Source: Anaeromyxobacter dehalogenans 2CP-C
GTDB lineage: Bacteria > Myxococcota > Myxococcia > Myxococcales > Anaeromyxobacteraceae
Reading direction: 5' to 3'
Assembly (NCBI RefSeq): GCF_000013385.1
Contig: NC_007760.1
Coordinates: 2,605,001 to 2,669,000, forward strand
DNA length: 64,000 nucleotides
The translations under genes and the position numbers were made by a program. The notes under the pieces were generated by a model. The model saw nothing but the letters and a program-made list of their open reading frames with translations. It searched no databases and was not told the DNA's origin. Position 1 is the first letter of the stretch; each line of letters opens with the position of its first letter. Positions 8,108 through 16,878 of the stretch are shown piece by piece.

Positions 8108-8494
8108 ATGCGAATCCCTCTCGTCGCGCTGCTCTCGATCCTCGGGCTGTGCACGGTCGGCTGCGAGGACGAGGCTTGCCAGGACGTGAACTGCTCGCCG
8201 TGTCCTCGGTCGGGAGACCTCACGATCATGGATTCCGTGAGCTCCGGCGTGGTGCCCGGAGCGGCCGTCAGTGGCGGGAGCGTGACCTGGGCATGTACCG
8301 ACGCCGGTGGGGCGACCCGGTGCACGACGGGCACCGAGCAGTTGCCCGATGCAGTCGTCAGCGTCACGGTCACCGCGCCCGGCTACGTTTCGCAGGACGT
8401 TCAGCTCACGCCCGTGGAGGGCGCACCCGGGAAGTGCTGCGCCGGCTGCATCACCTACTCGCCTTCGGTGGTCGCGCTGGTGCGCGCACCATAG
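8108..8494 (+). CDS. Small Cys-rich lipoprotein
   Basis: 128 residues. A signal peptide ends in the lipobox LCTVGC (Cys at about 19), so the mature protein is predicted to be lipid-anchored. The mature part has paired Cys (EACQDVNCSPCP near the start, KCCAGC near the end) and a central stretch, VVSVTVTAPGYVSQDVQLTP, that looks like a carboxypeptidase-regulatory or PEGA-type beta sandwich, a common carbohydrate- or protein-binding add-on. The ATG at 8108 has AAGGA upstream and begins the signal peptide. Role unknown. It converges with the aminotransferase gene 36 bp away. Confidence 0.7.
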   Translation: MRIPLVALLSILGLCTVGCEDEACQDVNCSPCPRSGDLTIMDSVSSGVVPGAAVSGGSVTWACTDAGGATRCTTGTEQLPDAVVSVTVTAPGYVSQDVQLTPVEGAPGKCCAGCITYSPSVVALVRAP

Positions 8495-8530
8495 ATCCGA
8501 CTGGCGGCCGAGGACCGCCGGGCGGCGTCC

Positions 8531-9700
8531 TCACGCCCGCCGGGCCAGGTATGGAAGCGCCTGCGTCACCATCGCGTCCGACGCGGTCAGGCTGATCCGG
8601 AAGTAGTCCGGCTGCTTCATGAGCGTGCCCGGCATGACGAAGATCCCGTCGTCGGCCAGCGCCTCCCACTGGCGGACCGGATCTCCCGCCCACCGCGCCC
8701 ACAGGTAGAAGGTGCCCTCCGGCGGCAGGACGGCGTGACCAGCCCGGCCCAGCGCCGCGCTCAGCGCATCGCGCCGGCGGGCCAGCGCCGCCACGTCGAT
8801 GGAGAGGCGCTCCAGCTGCGGTACCGCGTACTGCATGACCGCATTCGGGAAGCACCAGCCCAGCGCCATCTGACTCGCGAACATGACGTCGCGCAGCTGC
8901 TGCCGGTCGGACGCGGGCATCAGCGGTGAGAGGGCCAGGTAGCCGAGTCGCTGCCCCGGGGCCAGCAGGACCTTGCCGTAGCTGTAGGAAACGAGCGTCC
9001 ACGGATACACGGCCGCCGGGCTGGTGAAGGCCCGGCCGTCGAAGCGGATGCGCCGATAGGGCTCATCGGACAGGAGGAAGACCCGGCGGCCGATCCGGCG
9101 CGAAGCGCGCTCCAGCACCTCCGCCAGCCCCGCCAGCTCGGCACGCCCGTAGATCCGGCCCGTGGGGTTGTGCGGGGTGTTCACGATCACGAGGCGCGTG
9201 TCCGGACCGATGGCCGCCTCGATGGCCTCGAGGTCGAGGTCGAAGCGCGGTGCGCGAAGCGCCACCTCCCGCGGCACGGCGTCGGCCGCAAGGAGCATCG
9301 GCTCGTAGCAGAACCAGGCCGGCGCGTTGAAGATGGCCTCGTCGCCGGCGTCGAGCAGCAGGCGGAAGGCGAGCGAGATGGCCCCGAAGGCTCCGGCGGT
9401 GAGGGCCACGTCGGCGGACTCGAGCGGAAGCCCCAGCTCCCGGCCGACGGTCTCGGCCAGGAACGCCTGCGGCGCCTCCTCGCTGGACTTGTAGGCGAAC
9501 CAGTTCTCGTCGAGCGGGACGGCGGCTTCGCGGATGGCCGCGACGAGGCCGTCGAGCGGCATCTCGTGCGGGTTCCCGAAGGTGAAGTCGGCGATGGTGG
9601 CATCCCCGCGCCGTTCGCCGTACCGCGAGCTGAAGTAGAAGCTCTTGACCGCCTCGAACGCCCGATCCGCCGCCGCCGCCCTGCGCGACACGATCGCCAT
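8531..9700 (-). CDS. PLP-dependent class I/II aminotransferase
   Basis: A 389-residue fold-type I aminotransferase. The PLP lysine is K243 in SYGKVLLAPGQRLGYL. The ring-binding Asp is in LLSDEPYRR (D212), and NTPHNPTGR gives the conserved Asn. The length is usual for aspartate/aromatic-type aminotransferases, but specificity cannot be set. It follows the cysteine synthase gene by 12 bp on the same strand, so the two are probably one operon. The pairing suggests a route joining a beta-substituted alanine or cysteine-derived product to a keto acid (inference). Confidence 0.88.
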   Translation of the reverse strand: MAIVSRRAAAADRAFEAVKSFYFSSRYGERRGDATIADFTFGNPHEMPLDGLVAAIREAAVPLDENWFAYKSSEEAPQAFLAETVGRELGLPLESADVALTAGAFGAISLAFRLLLDAGDEAIFNAPAWFCYEPMLLAADAVPREVALRAPRFDLDLEAIEAAIGPDTRLVIVNTPHNPTGRIYGRAELAGLAEVLERASRRIGRRVFLLSDEPYRRIRFDGRAFTSPAAVYPWTLVSYSYGKVLLAPGQRLGYLALSPLMPASDRQQLRDVMFASQMALGWCFPNAVMQYAVPQLERLSIDVAALARRRDALSAALGRAGHAVLPPEGTFYLWARWAGDPVRQWEALADDGIFVMPGTLMKQPDYFRISLTASDAMVTQALPYLARRA

Positions 9701-9712
9701 GGCCGTGCGCCC

Positions 9713-10762
9713 TCAGGCCTTCGGGCCCGCGTCCGCCACGGAACGCGCGATCGACTGTTCCTCCTCGGTCATCTCCGACGGCACGTCCGCGAAGAGCGGC
9801 GTGCTGAGGTAACGCTCCCCCGTGTCCGGCAGCATGCAGAGGATGTTGGCCCCCGGCTCCGCGCTGGCGGCGATCTCGAGGGCGCCGGCGAACGTGCCGC
9901 CGGAGGTGATGCCCACGAAAATGCCCTCCCGTGCGGCCAGCTCCTTGGCGCAGCGGATCGCCTCCGGGCCGGGGACGGCCAGGATGCGGTCCACCAGCTT
10001 CAGGTCCACCGCGTCGCCGGTCAGCTTCGGGATGAAGTCCGGGGTCCATCCCTGCATCGGATGCGGCTTGAAGCTCGGGTGCGGTGCGGCCGGGGTGCCG
10101 TCCGGATTGCGTGACTGCGCGGCCCCGCTGCCCAGGAGCGGGGCCTCCGACGGCTCGCAGACCACGATCTTCGTCTCCGGCCTTTCCTTGCGGAGCACGC
10201 GGGCCACGCCCTTGAGCGTCCCACCGGTCCCGTAGCCGGTCACCCAGTAGTCGAGCCCGTCGCCCGCGAAGTCGGCCAGGATTTCCTGCGCCGTCGTGCG
10301 CGAGTGGTAGTCGGGGTTGGCCTCGTTCTCGAACTGACGCGTCATGAACCAGCCGTGCGCGGCCGCGAGCGCCTCCGTCTTCCTGATCATGCCCACGGCG
10401 CGCTCCGCCGCCGGGGTGAGCACCACCTTCGCACCCAGGAAGCGCATCAGCCGGCGCCGCTCGACGCTGAACGACTCGGCCATCACGAGCACCAGCGGAT
10501 AGCCCTTCGCCGCGCAGACCATGGCCAGGCCGATGCCGGTGTTGCCGCTGGTCGCCTCGATGACGGTCTGGCCCGGCTTCAGCGCTCCCGAACGCTCCGC
10601 CGCCTCGATCACGGCGATGGCGAGGCGGTCCTTCACCGAGCCGAGCGGGTTGAAGGCCTCGACCTTGACGAACAGGTTCACTTTCGGTGGAGCGAGCCTG
10701 TTGATCCGGACCACGGGAGTGTTTCCGATCGTCTCCAGGATGCTCGCGTAACGTCGGCCCAT
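9713..10762 (-). CDS. cysK: Cysteine synthase family protein (O-acetylserine sulfhydrylase-like)
   Basis: 349 residues, fold-type II PLP enzyme. The Schiff-base lysine is K44 in NPLGSVKDR, the substrate loop is ATSGNTGIGLA (about 69-79), and the phosphate-binding loop is GYGTGGTLKG. These are the features of CysK/CysM: O-acetylserine plus sulfide gives cysteine plus acetate. The C-terminus is about 25 residues longer than short CysK forms, with a TGERYLSTPLF motif near 300. A GAGGTGCGTC site precedes ATG 10762. The leader holds an 8-bp hairpin (10777-10797). Because it shares an operon with an aminotransferase, it could use another nucleophile than sulfide. Confidence 0.87.
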   Translation of the reverse strand: MGRRYASILETIGNTPVVRINRLAPPKVNLFVKVEAFNPLGSVKDRLAIAVIEAAERSGALKPGQTVIEATSGNTGIGLAMVCAAKGYPLVLVMAESFSVERRRLMRFLGAKVVLTPAAERAVGMIRKTEALAAAHGWFMTRQFENEANPDYHSRTTAQEILADFAGDGLDYWVTGYGTGGTLKGVARVLRKERPETKIVVCEPSEAPLLGSGAAQSRNPDGTPAAPHPSFKPHPMQGWTPDFIPKLTGDAVDLKLVDRILAVPGPEAIRCAKELAAREGIFVGITSGGTFAGALEIAASAEPGANILCMLPDTGERYLSTPLFADVPSEMTEEEQSIARSVADAGPKA

Positions 10763-10776
10763 GACGCACCTCGGGG

Positions 10777-10797
10777 AGCGGCGGGGAAGCCGCCGCT
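10777..10797 (-). promoter_or_regulatory. Hairpin in leader of cysteine synthase operon
   Basis: AGCGGCGG, a five-base loop, then CCGCCGCT lie 14 bases upstream of the start codon, close to the ribosome-binding site. It could affect translation initiation. No known riboswitch pattern was recognised. Confidence 0.35.
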
Positions 10798-11034
10798 CGA
10801 GGCGACATCTGTAACGGGGACGCGCTGCGCCGACGGGACCCGACGGGAGCGTCCGCCATCGACGACCTCTCGGGCCCGCGTGGGGCCCGCGCGGAGACGC
10901 CTGGCCGAGCCCTCGACGAGCTGCGCGGGGACCCCGCACCGCAGTTCGGGCGCCCGGAGCGGCGGCCGCCGGCAGTCAGCCCCTCCCCTCCGGCAGGTCA
11001 CGAACCAGCCTGGCGCCGGTCCAATCCACTGATC

Positions 11035-12252
11035 GTGACGGAACCGCGTCGGACATCGCGAGCGCTTGCTGCGGCACGGGACGGAACCTGGCTCACTCGC
11101 GAGCGTTTGCGAGCGTACGGCCTGACGCTCATCGCCGCGTACGTCGCATGTGGCGCCTGGTTATGCCGCGGGCGCGGTCTGCTCGATCCACTCGGACGCC
11201 CCATTGGCACGGACTTTCTCAGCTTCTACGCGAGCTCCACGCTCGCCCGGGCAGGTGAGGCCTCCTCGGTGTACGTCGAGGGTGCGCTCCGAGACGCCGA
11301 GCTCGCGGTCGTCGCGGGCGGAGCAGACCTTCCCTTCTATGCATGGCTCTACCCGCCACAGGCGCTGCTCGTGGTCTATCCGCTCGCGGCGATGCCCTAC
11401 CTCGCGGCGTTCGCCGTCGCGATGTCGGCCGGGATCGCCGTGGTCGGCGTCGTCGTGGCCTCGGCGACCTCGGGGTGGCGGGCGCAGCTCGGCCTCACCT
11501 TCGCCGCGCCCGCCATGTTCCTCTGCGTCACGCACGGTCAGCTCTCGCTGCTCGCCATCGGGCTGCTCGGCGCCAGCCTCGCGCTGCTCCGTTCGTCGCC
11601 GTGGCTCAGCGGCATCCTCGTTGGGCTGGCGAGCTTCAAGCCGCAACTCGGGCTCCTGTTTCCCGTGGCGCTCCTGGCAGGGCGCCACGGTCGCGCGTTC
11701 CTCTCGGCCACAGCCGCCGCAGTCCTGCTGGCGTGGGCGAGCTGGCTCGCATTCGGACCCGACGTGTTCCGTCAATGGCTCGGTGCACTGCCCGGTGCGC
11801 GCGCCATCGTGGAGGATGGCGCCGTCGAGTTCTCCAAGCAGGCCTCGGTTCTCGCAGCGGGCCGCGTCCTCGGGCTGCCTGTGCCATACGCCACGGCGCT
11901 GCAGGGCGTGGCGCTCGTCTGTGCGGCGGGCGCCGTAGGGTGGGCCTGGCGGAACGTCGCGGACCCCGCGCTCCAGAACGCCGTGCTCGTCACGGCCGCC
12001 GTGCTCGGGAGCCCGTTCGTCCTGGTCTATGACCACCTCCTCGTCGTCCTCGCGCTGGGTTGGCTCGTGGCGACCTGGCGTCGCACCGCGCCGCTGCCGT
12101 GGGAGGTCGCCGTCGCCGCCTTCGCGTGGGCGGCCCCCCTTCTTGCGATGGCGGTGCGCTTGCCTCTCGCGGCCGCAAGCAGCGCGTGCCTCCTCGCGCT
12201 CCTCCTGCGACGCGCCGTATCGCTCCCGAGCATCCGCGACGCTCGGACATAG
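11035..12252 (+). CDS. GT87-like polytopic membrane glycosyltransferase (DUF2029)
   Basis: A 405-residue integral membrane protein with about ten hydrophobic segments. The extracytoplasmic loop after the first helix has GTDFLSFYASS (about 60), the acidic signature region of GT-C enzymes. PFYAWLYPPQALLVVYPL (about 100-117) and ASFKPQLGLLFP (about 200) match the W-x-YPP and S-x-KPQ motifs of DUF2029/GT87 mannosyltransferase-like proteins. Such enzymes use polyprenyl-phosphate sugars; the acceptor here is unknown. The start is GTG at 11035. It stands alone, 272 bp from the divergent cysteine synthase gene. Confidence 0.82.
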   Translation: MTEPRRTSRALAAARDGTWLTRERLRAYGLTLIAAYVACGAWLCRGRGLLDPLGRPIGTDFLSFYASSTLARAGEASSVYVEGALRDAELAVVAGGADLPFYAWLYPPQALLVVYPLAAMPYLAAFAVAMSAGIAVVGVVVASATSGWRAQLGLTFAAPAMFLCVTHGQLSLLAIGLLGASLALLRSSPWLSGILVGLASFKPQLGLLFPVALLAGRHGRAFLSATAAAVLLAWASWLAFGPDVFRQWLGALPGARAIVEDGAVEFSKQASVLAAGRVLGLPVPYATALQGVALVCAAGAVGWAWRNVADPALQNAVLVTAAVLGSPFVLVYDHLLVVLALGWLVATWRRTAPLPWEVAVAAFAWAAPLLAMAVRLPLAAASSACLLALLLRRAVSLPSIRDART

Positions 12253-12387
12253 CAGCGATCACACGGGCCGCTGAATGCGCCCCGGCCATTGCGTCACGAC
12301 GGGATCGCCGCGGTCGAGCCGCAGAGCGCCCCCGCGTAGCGCAGCGCGCGCGGAGGCGGGAACGGGTACACTCCCGCCGCCCTCGCC

Positions 12388-14022
12388 ATGCTCGACCCCC
12401 TCGTCCGGCTCCTCGCGCAGAACCCGCTCCTGCTCCTGTTCCTGGTGGCGGCGCTCGGCTACCCGCTCGGCCAGATCCAGGTGCGCGGCAGCCGGCTCGG
12501 GGTCGCGTCGGTGCTCTTCGTGGGCCTCGCGGCCGGCGCCCTCGACCCCTCGCTGGCGCTCCCCGAGATCGTCTACATGCTCGGCCTGGCGATCTTCGTG
12601 TACGCCATCGGCCTCTCGTCGGGCCGGGCGTTCGTGGCCTCGCTGCGGCGCGACGGGATCCGCAACACCGGCCTCGCGGTCTTCGCCGTCGGGCTGGCGG
12701 TGGCGCTCTCCTACCTCGCGCGCCGGCTGCTCGGCCTGGACGCGTCGCTCACCGCCGGTCTCTTCGCGGGCGCCACCACCAGCACCCCCGCCCTGGCCGC
12801 CGCCATGGAGACGCTGAAGCAAGCCGCCCCCGGGCACGCGCTCTCCGAGCCCGTGGTGGCCTACTCGATCTGCTATCCGTTCGGCGTGGTGGGCGTGGTG
12901 CTGGCGGTGCGCGCCGCCTGGTGGCTCTGGAAGCCGGACCTCGCCGGCGAGGCGCGGCGCCTCGCCGAGATGGGCGCCGGGAACGAGCCGCTCGGCTCGA
13001 CCACCGTGCGCGTCACCGAGGACATGGGCGCGCTCACGCTCGAGGAGCTCGTGCGCGGGCTCCGCTGGCACGTCATCTTCGGCCGGCTGCGGCGCGGCGA
13101 CCGGCTCATGCTGGCCGCGCCGGACGTGCGGCTCGAGGCCGGCGACCTCGTCACGGTAGTCGGCACCCCCGCCGAGCTCGCGCGCGTGGTGGAGCGGCTC
13201 GGCGTGGTCGCCGACGAGCCCATCGACGCCGACCGGAGCGAGTTCGATCTCCGGCGGATCTTCGTGTCGAGCCCCGAGGTGGCCGGGCGGACGGTGGCGG
13301 AGCTCGACCTGCCGCGCCGGATGGGCGTGGTGATCACCCGCGTCCGGCGCGGCGACGTGGACCTGCTCCCCGCCCCGGCCCTGCGGCTCGAGGTGGGCGA
13401 CCGGGTCCGGGTGCTCGGCCCGGTGAAGCAGCTCCCCCGCGTCACCACCTACTTCGGCGACTCCTATCGCGCGGCGAGCGAGGTGGACATCCTCACCTTC
13501 GGCCTCGGGCTCGCGCTCGGCCTGCTCCTCGGCATCCTCCCGCTGCCGCTGCCGGGCGGGGTATGGGTGTCGCTCGGGTTCGCCGGGGGCCCGCTGGTGG
13601 TGGCGCTCGTGCTCGGGACGATGGGACGCACCGGCGGGATGGTCTGGCACCTCCCCTTCAGCGCCAGCGTGGCGCTCCGCCAGTTCGGCCTCACCCTCTT
13701 CCTGGCCGGCATCGGCACGCGCGCCGGCGTGGGCTTCCTCGCCACCTTCGCCAGCCGGGAGGGGCTGCTGCTCTTCGCCGCCGGCGCCGCGATCACGTTC
13801 GCCACCTCGCTCGCGGCGCTGTTCGTGGCCCACCGCCTCATGAAGATCCCGATGAGCCTCGCGCTCGGGATGGTGGCGGGGATCCAGACCCAGCCGGCGG
13901 TGCTCGGCTACGCGCTCGATCAGACCGGCAACGAGATCCCGAGCCAGGGCTACGCCGCGGTCTACCCGGCGGCCACCATCGCGAAGCTCCTGCTGGTGCA
14001 GCTGCTGGTGGCGTTCGGCTGA
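12388..14022 (+). CDS. AspT/YidE/YbjL-type membrane antiporter with two RCK_C domains
   Basis: 544 residues. An N-terminal membrane half (about 1-190) contains SRLGVASVLFVGLAAGALDP and GATTSTPALAAAMETL; the G-x-T-x-T-P-A motif is the hallmark of the AspT/YidE duplication family. Two cytoplasmic TrkA-C/RCK_C domains follow (about 205-285 and 287-365). A second membrane half (about 375-544) contains SASVALRQFGLTLFLAGIGTRAG and QTQPAVLGYALDQTGNEIPSQGYAAVYPAA. Known members exchange aspartate/alanine or succinate; the substrate here is unknown. It is a single gene. The downstream boundary is where unusual sequence begins. Confidence 0.88.
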   Translation: MLDPLVRLLAQNPLLLLFLVAALGYPLGQIQVRGSRLGVASVLFVGLAAGALDPSLALPEIVYMLGLAIFVYAIGLSSGRAFVASLRRDGIRNTGLAVFAVGLAVALSYLARRLLGLDASLTAGLFAGATTSTPALAAAMETLKQAAPGHALSEPVVAYSICYPFGVVGVVLAVRAAWWLWKPDLAGEARRLAEMGAGNEPLGSTTVRVTEDMGALTLEELVRGLRWHVIFGRLRRGDRLMLAAPDVRLEAGDLVTVVGTPAELARVVERLGVVADEPIDADRSEFDLRRIFVSSPEVAGRTVAELDLPRRMGVVITRVRRGDVDLLPAPALRLEVGDRVRVLGPVKQLPRVTTYFGDSYRAASEVDILTFGLGLALGLLLGILPLPLPGGVWVSLGFAGGPLVVALVLGTMGRTGGMVWHLPFSASVALRQFGLTLFLAGIGTRAGVGFLATFASREGLLLFAAGAAITFATSLAALFVAHRLMKIPMSLALGMVAGIQTQPAVLGYALDQTGNEIPSQGYAAVYPAATIAKLLLVQLLVAFG

Positions 14023-14126
14023 CCTGGCGAACGGCGCGGCGACGAAGGGAGCAACGGGTCGACTACGTGAGGCGTCCTACCCTGTCCGAACCCTTGAGCT
14101 CCGCCGAGCCTCGGGGGAATAGGGCC

Positions 14127-14945
14127 TCAGATCTCGAGAGGGATGTTCTCCTCCACGTACCGCTCCCCTGTAGGCGACAAAACCACCACCCCGGTACTGC
14201 GGTCGTAATCTACGAGCGCTCGCCTGTGCGCTGGTACCAACACGTCGCGGCGATAGACGGACGCTCTCCAGTGACCAATCCAGTCCGCCAGCACCGATTC
14301 GGATATGCCGCCAGGTGTGGAGTAGAGAAGCACGAGCGTCTTCTCGAGCGCGGTCAGTCCGCTGAGAAGGACGCGCTTCTTACCTCCCACCTCCCACACG
14401 ATGGGCAGGGTTCGGTCAACAAGGGCGTCAACGGCTGCTGCCGCCGTCGCGGTGTCAACCCCGTGAAACAGCCGAATCAACTCGGCGACGATCCACTTAG
14501 CCGTCATCAGGACGAAGACGGCGTCCATGTGGTTCGGGTTCACGTCACCGCCTACGTGACCGACACCTCGGTTGTTCCTGATCTCGTAGAGCGCTGTCAG
14601 CACCCGCGGAATCTGGATTCTGACGGAACGCGGGACCTTGTCGCCCGCCTTCTCAAGCGCGAGACAGGCAGCAACCATGTTCGGTGGTTTGGAGGGCGCG
14701 GGCGGGTAAGAACCTGCGACAAAGCCCTGGAGAATCGAGATCGTTACCTCGCAGAGTTTCCCCCCGTTCAACTCCGCCGGCTCCCACCTGCTTTCCCGGT
14801 AGTTACGGATGATCGTGCGGAGTGCTTCCAGAAGGGGAGCACGCAGCGCCTCCGGCAACGCTTCCAAAGGCAGTTGAATTCCGGAGGAGGCCGCTGGTGC
14901 GGCTGCCCTCTTTCCCTTGCTGCTCTTCCGCTGAGCCCTTTTCAC
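14127..14945 (-). CDS. HEPN-like protein with RX6H motif and C-terminal winged-helix-like region
   Basis: 272 residues. After a basic tail, the helical region (about 25-165) contains YEIRNNRGVGHVGGDVNPNH. R123 and H130 are six residues apart and R is followed by N, fitting the R-N-x4-6-H active site of HEPN ribonucleases found in Abi proteins and toxins. The C-terminal part (about 185-272; LTALEKTLVLLY...GISESVLADW and VVLSPTGERYVEE) looks like a winged helix. Its ATG overlaps the stop of the previous gene by 4 bp (ATGA). It is the last gene of the leftward cassette. A defence or toxin role is inference; no named family was identified. Confidence 0.7.
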   Translation of the reverse strand: MKRAQRKSSKGKRAAAPAASSGIQLPLEALPEALRAPLLEALRTIIRNYRESRWEPAELNGGKLCEVTISILQGFVAGSYPPAPSKPPNMVAACLALEKAGDKVPRSVRIQIPRVLTALYEIRNNRGVGHVGGDVNPNHMDAVFVLMTAKWIVAELIRLFHGVDTATAAAAVDALVDRTLPIVWEVGGKKRVLLSGLTALEKTLVLLYSTPGGISESVLADWIGHWRASVYRRDVLVPAHRRALVDYDRSTGVVVLSPTGERYVEENIPLEI

Positions 14946-15484
14946 TGGGAATCCGGAACGCGGTCGACCAAGAGGCTTTCGATATATTGGACGCCTCGGC
15001 GAGAGATCTTGTAGCGGACTGGTTTCCCGTGAACGCGCGTGCGGTCGCCCATCACGTACTTCGAGGCCTCTTTCGCCAAAAGTTTCGACACATCTGGTCG
15101 ACCTATTGGAACCCCCAGTTCGCGGGTGATCTTCGCGATGTCACCAGAGGTTAGACCGAACGCACTGTCCATCTCTTCGTGAATTATGAACAGAGGCAGC
15201 AGGATGCGGTTGAGCTGACTTCTCTGGTCCAGAATCTTCGACTCGATTGCGTCGAATTGGCCCGAACTCTTAACCTGGGTCGACACTTGGTGCACGCGAT
15301 CAGCCTCGTGGTCCTCTGATTCGACCTTCTCAGAAGCACGCCGTGGCCTATACTTCGCACTGCGAGGCTCCGCCGTGCTTGGTGACGCGCGGCCATAGAA
15401 CTGAAGAAGTGCGTGGATCTCCTCAGGCGGCCCCTCTACGGTGACGACTGTGCCGTTCTCTAGCTTGAGTTCTGCGCGCGCCAT
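14942..15484 (-). CDS. Unknown protein with C-terminal winged-helix-like domain
   Basis: 180 residues from ATG 15484. An N-terminal beta-rich stretch (MARAELKLENGTVVTVEG) leads into PPEEIHALLQFYG. A low-complexity charged linker (about 40-85) follows, then a helical C-terminal domain with TSGDIAKITRELGVPIGRPDVSK, typical of winged-helix DNA- or protein-binding units. An earlier start at 15559 is possible, but the N-terminal beta motif suits 15484. It is translationally coupled to the HEPN-like gene by ATGA, so the two products are probably made in fixed ratio, as for an adaptor with its effector (inference). GC content is lower than in the flanking chromosome. Confidence 0.65.
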   Translation of the reverse strand: MARAELKLENGTVVTVEGPPEEIHALLQFYGRASPSTAEPRSAKYRPRRASEKVESEDHEADRVHQVSTQVKSSGQFDAIESKILDQRSQLNRILLPLFIIHEEMDSAFGLTSGDIAKITRELGVPIGRPDVSKLLAKEASKYVMGDRTRVHGKPVRYKISRRGVQYIESLLVDRVPDSQ

Positions 15485-15638
15485 ATCAACTCTTGTTGTT
15501 GAGAGTTTTCGAAGCGACCTAATCGCCGACGCAAGTTCCACCGGGTAACCGCTCTTCACCAGTTAAATGGTTCGGCACTCGTGTCCGCGGACGTGCCAGT
15601 CGATGATCCCGAGCATGCACGCGCGACCGAGCGCCAAA

Positions 15639-16211
15639 CTAGGCACGGCCCGCTGCCACCGCACGGCTGAGTTCCTCAACCGCTCCTCGAACGCCGTCGT
15701 GCAGCCGGTCGAGGTCGGCCTTGCGAACAAGCGCCATTCGGTTATGAGCGCCCAGATCACCGCAGAACTTCACATTGGGCAAGACGCGCTTGGTGTTCCT
15801 GGTGAGCCTGAGAACGGGTTCGCTCGTGGCCTTCCCGATGAGGGCGCTGAAGTCCAGATAGTCACCGTTACCATTTTGTATGCGAGTGCCGATGCCATGG
15901 CGCTCGTAAGCTTCCACGATCAAAGCTTCAACCAACCGCCTAAGCATCGTCGCGCAGGCATTATAGCAGGCGTTGTCGTAGCAGCGGTTCGCCTCCCAGA
16001 GCACCTTTTGGAAGACGCCTTGGCGCGCGTCTAGCAGGTCGTCCGGGAGGAACGGCACCGTGGATGCCGGTGCCGTGGTCGCTTCGGGCGCATCGAGCAC
16101 GGCCTCAAGATCCGACCCGGCCTTAATGGAGAGTTCATCAATAAGAGCAAGCATCTCCTTCACGTTCAAGGGAAACGCCGCCACCACGCTGTCCAGCAGC
16201 GGGCGAAGCAC
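15639..16211 (-). CDS. DUF4145/HEPN-like protein (downstream part of an interrupted frame)
   Basis: 190 residues from GTG 16211. The region YNACATMLRRLVEALIVEAY followed by VLPNVKFCGDLGAHNRM resembles the DUF4145 HEPN family (G-x-GAH motif), helical domains common in defence genes. The frame continues upstream without shift: only TAG at 16218-16220 separates it from the preceding 67-residue frame, so the two may be one 259-residue gene broken by a nonsense codon. Whether GTG 16211 is used as a restart is unknown. It lies within the leftward cassette, 155 bp before the next gene. Confidence 0.62.
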   Translation of the reverse strand: MLRPLLDSVVAAFPLNVKEMLALIDELSIKAGSDLEAVLDAPEATTAPASTVPFLPDDLLDARQGVFQKVLWEANRCYDNACYNACATMLRRLVEALIVEAYERHGIGTRIQNGNGDYLDFSALIGKATSEPVLRLTRNTKRVLPNVKFCGDLGAHNRMALVRKADLDRLHDGVRGAVEELSRAVAAGRA

Positions 16212-16217
16212 AGCAAC

Positions 16218-16421
16218 CTAGAATGCTACCCGGGGGTACCGATCATCTGGGTAGTCCTGCTGCATCATGAGGAAGGACTTCCGTAGCCCAGCAAGCGACT
16301 TGCTCGCCTTTCCGGTGTAGCGAGCCGAGCCCAATGAGGCACGGTTCTTCTTGGCAGCCTGCAACAGGCCGCGAAACTCGTGGAGACGGTCGATGAACGC
16401 TTGGGCGGATGCCGTTCGCAC
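16218..16421 (-). CDS. 67-residue protein, in frame with downstream DUF4145-like gene
   Basis: Starts at GTG 16421 with GAGGCGGAC upstream, 9 bp after the stop of the previous gene. The product is helical and basic (RLHEFRGLLQAAKKNRASLG) and ends YPRVAF before TAG. The codons after the TAG read on in the same frame into the DUF4145-like protein. It may therefore be the N-terminal piece of that protein, or a separate small gene. Confidence 0.5.
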   Translation of the reverse strand: MRTASAQAFIDRLHEFRGLLQAAKKNRASLGSARYTGKASKSLAGLRKSFLMMQQDYPDDRYPRVAF

Positions 16422-16430
16422 GTCCGCCTC

Positions 16431-16847
16431 TTAGGGATTCGAATACTTCCAGATCTTTCTTTCACCCTGGGCAACACGCTGACGGCGGAGTTCTCCGCGA
16501 CGGGTGAGGGTCACCAGGGCTCCGCTCAGAGTCGTCAGTGGGTAGTGCCAACCGTGCGCTTGAAGCTCTTCACGGATCTCGCCCATTGCCCGCTGATTCC
16601 GAAATAGGCCCTCTCCTCGAAGAACAAGGAGACGACCGATAAGCGAGTTGGCTTCCTTCCTTTGCTCGGCGTTCCTTGTCGGGCGCCCGGCATGCTCCCC
16701 GCCCGGACTGGTGGTCGTCCTCTGTTCACCGGCAAGAAGGTGAGCAAGCATTACCTCGAAGGCCTTTACCTTTAGTTCACCCGCCGGCATATCGGCGACA
16801 GCCTGCTCGGCGAGCTTTCTCAATTCCATGAGCCGCTTTGCGTCCAC
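16431..16847 (-). CDS. Small winged-helix-like protein sharing a domain with the neighbouring gene
   Basis: 138 residues from GTG 16847, which has GGAGG five bases upstream. The first 60 residues are helical (AKRLMELRKLAEQAVADMPA), then comes a short linker. The C-terminal domain (about 85-138) has MGEIREELQAHGWHYPLTTL, TRRGELRRQ and RKIWKYSNP. The same order of conserved residues (GEI, AxG, TxLxGxL, TRxGxL, RxWxYxxP) ends the 264-residue protein encoded just upstream, so the two share a domain. It is probably a winged helix used for DNA binding or protein contact. No family name is assigned. Confidence 0.62.
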   Translation of the reverse strand: MDAKRLMELRKLAEQAVADMPAGELKVKAFEVMLAHLLAGEQRTTTSPGGEHAGRPTRNAEQRKEANSLIGRLLVLRGEGLFRNQRAMGEIREELQAHGWHYPLTTLSGALVTLTRRGELRRQRVAQGERKIWKYSNP

Positions 16848-16878
16848 CGCGGCCTCCTTCCTGGGCTTCGGCCCAACT

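Noticed and set aside
12060-15014. Very long rightward open frame (984 codons) across the transporter and the unknown cassette
   Set aside because: It runs through a clear transporter gene in another frame and through several leftward genes; Arg/Pro/Ala-rich composition is the usual artefact of high GC.
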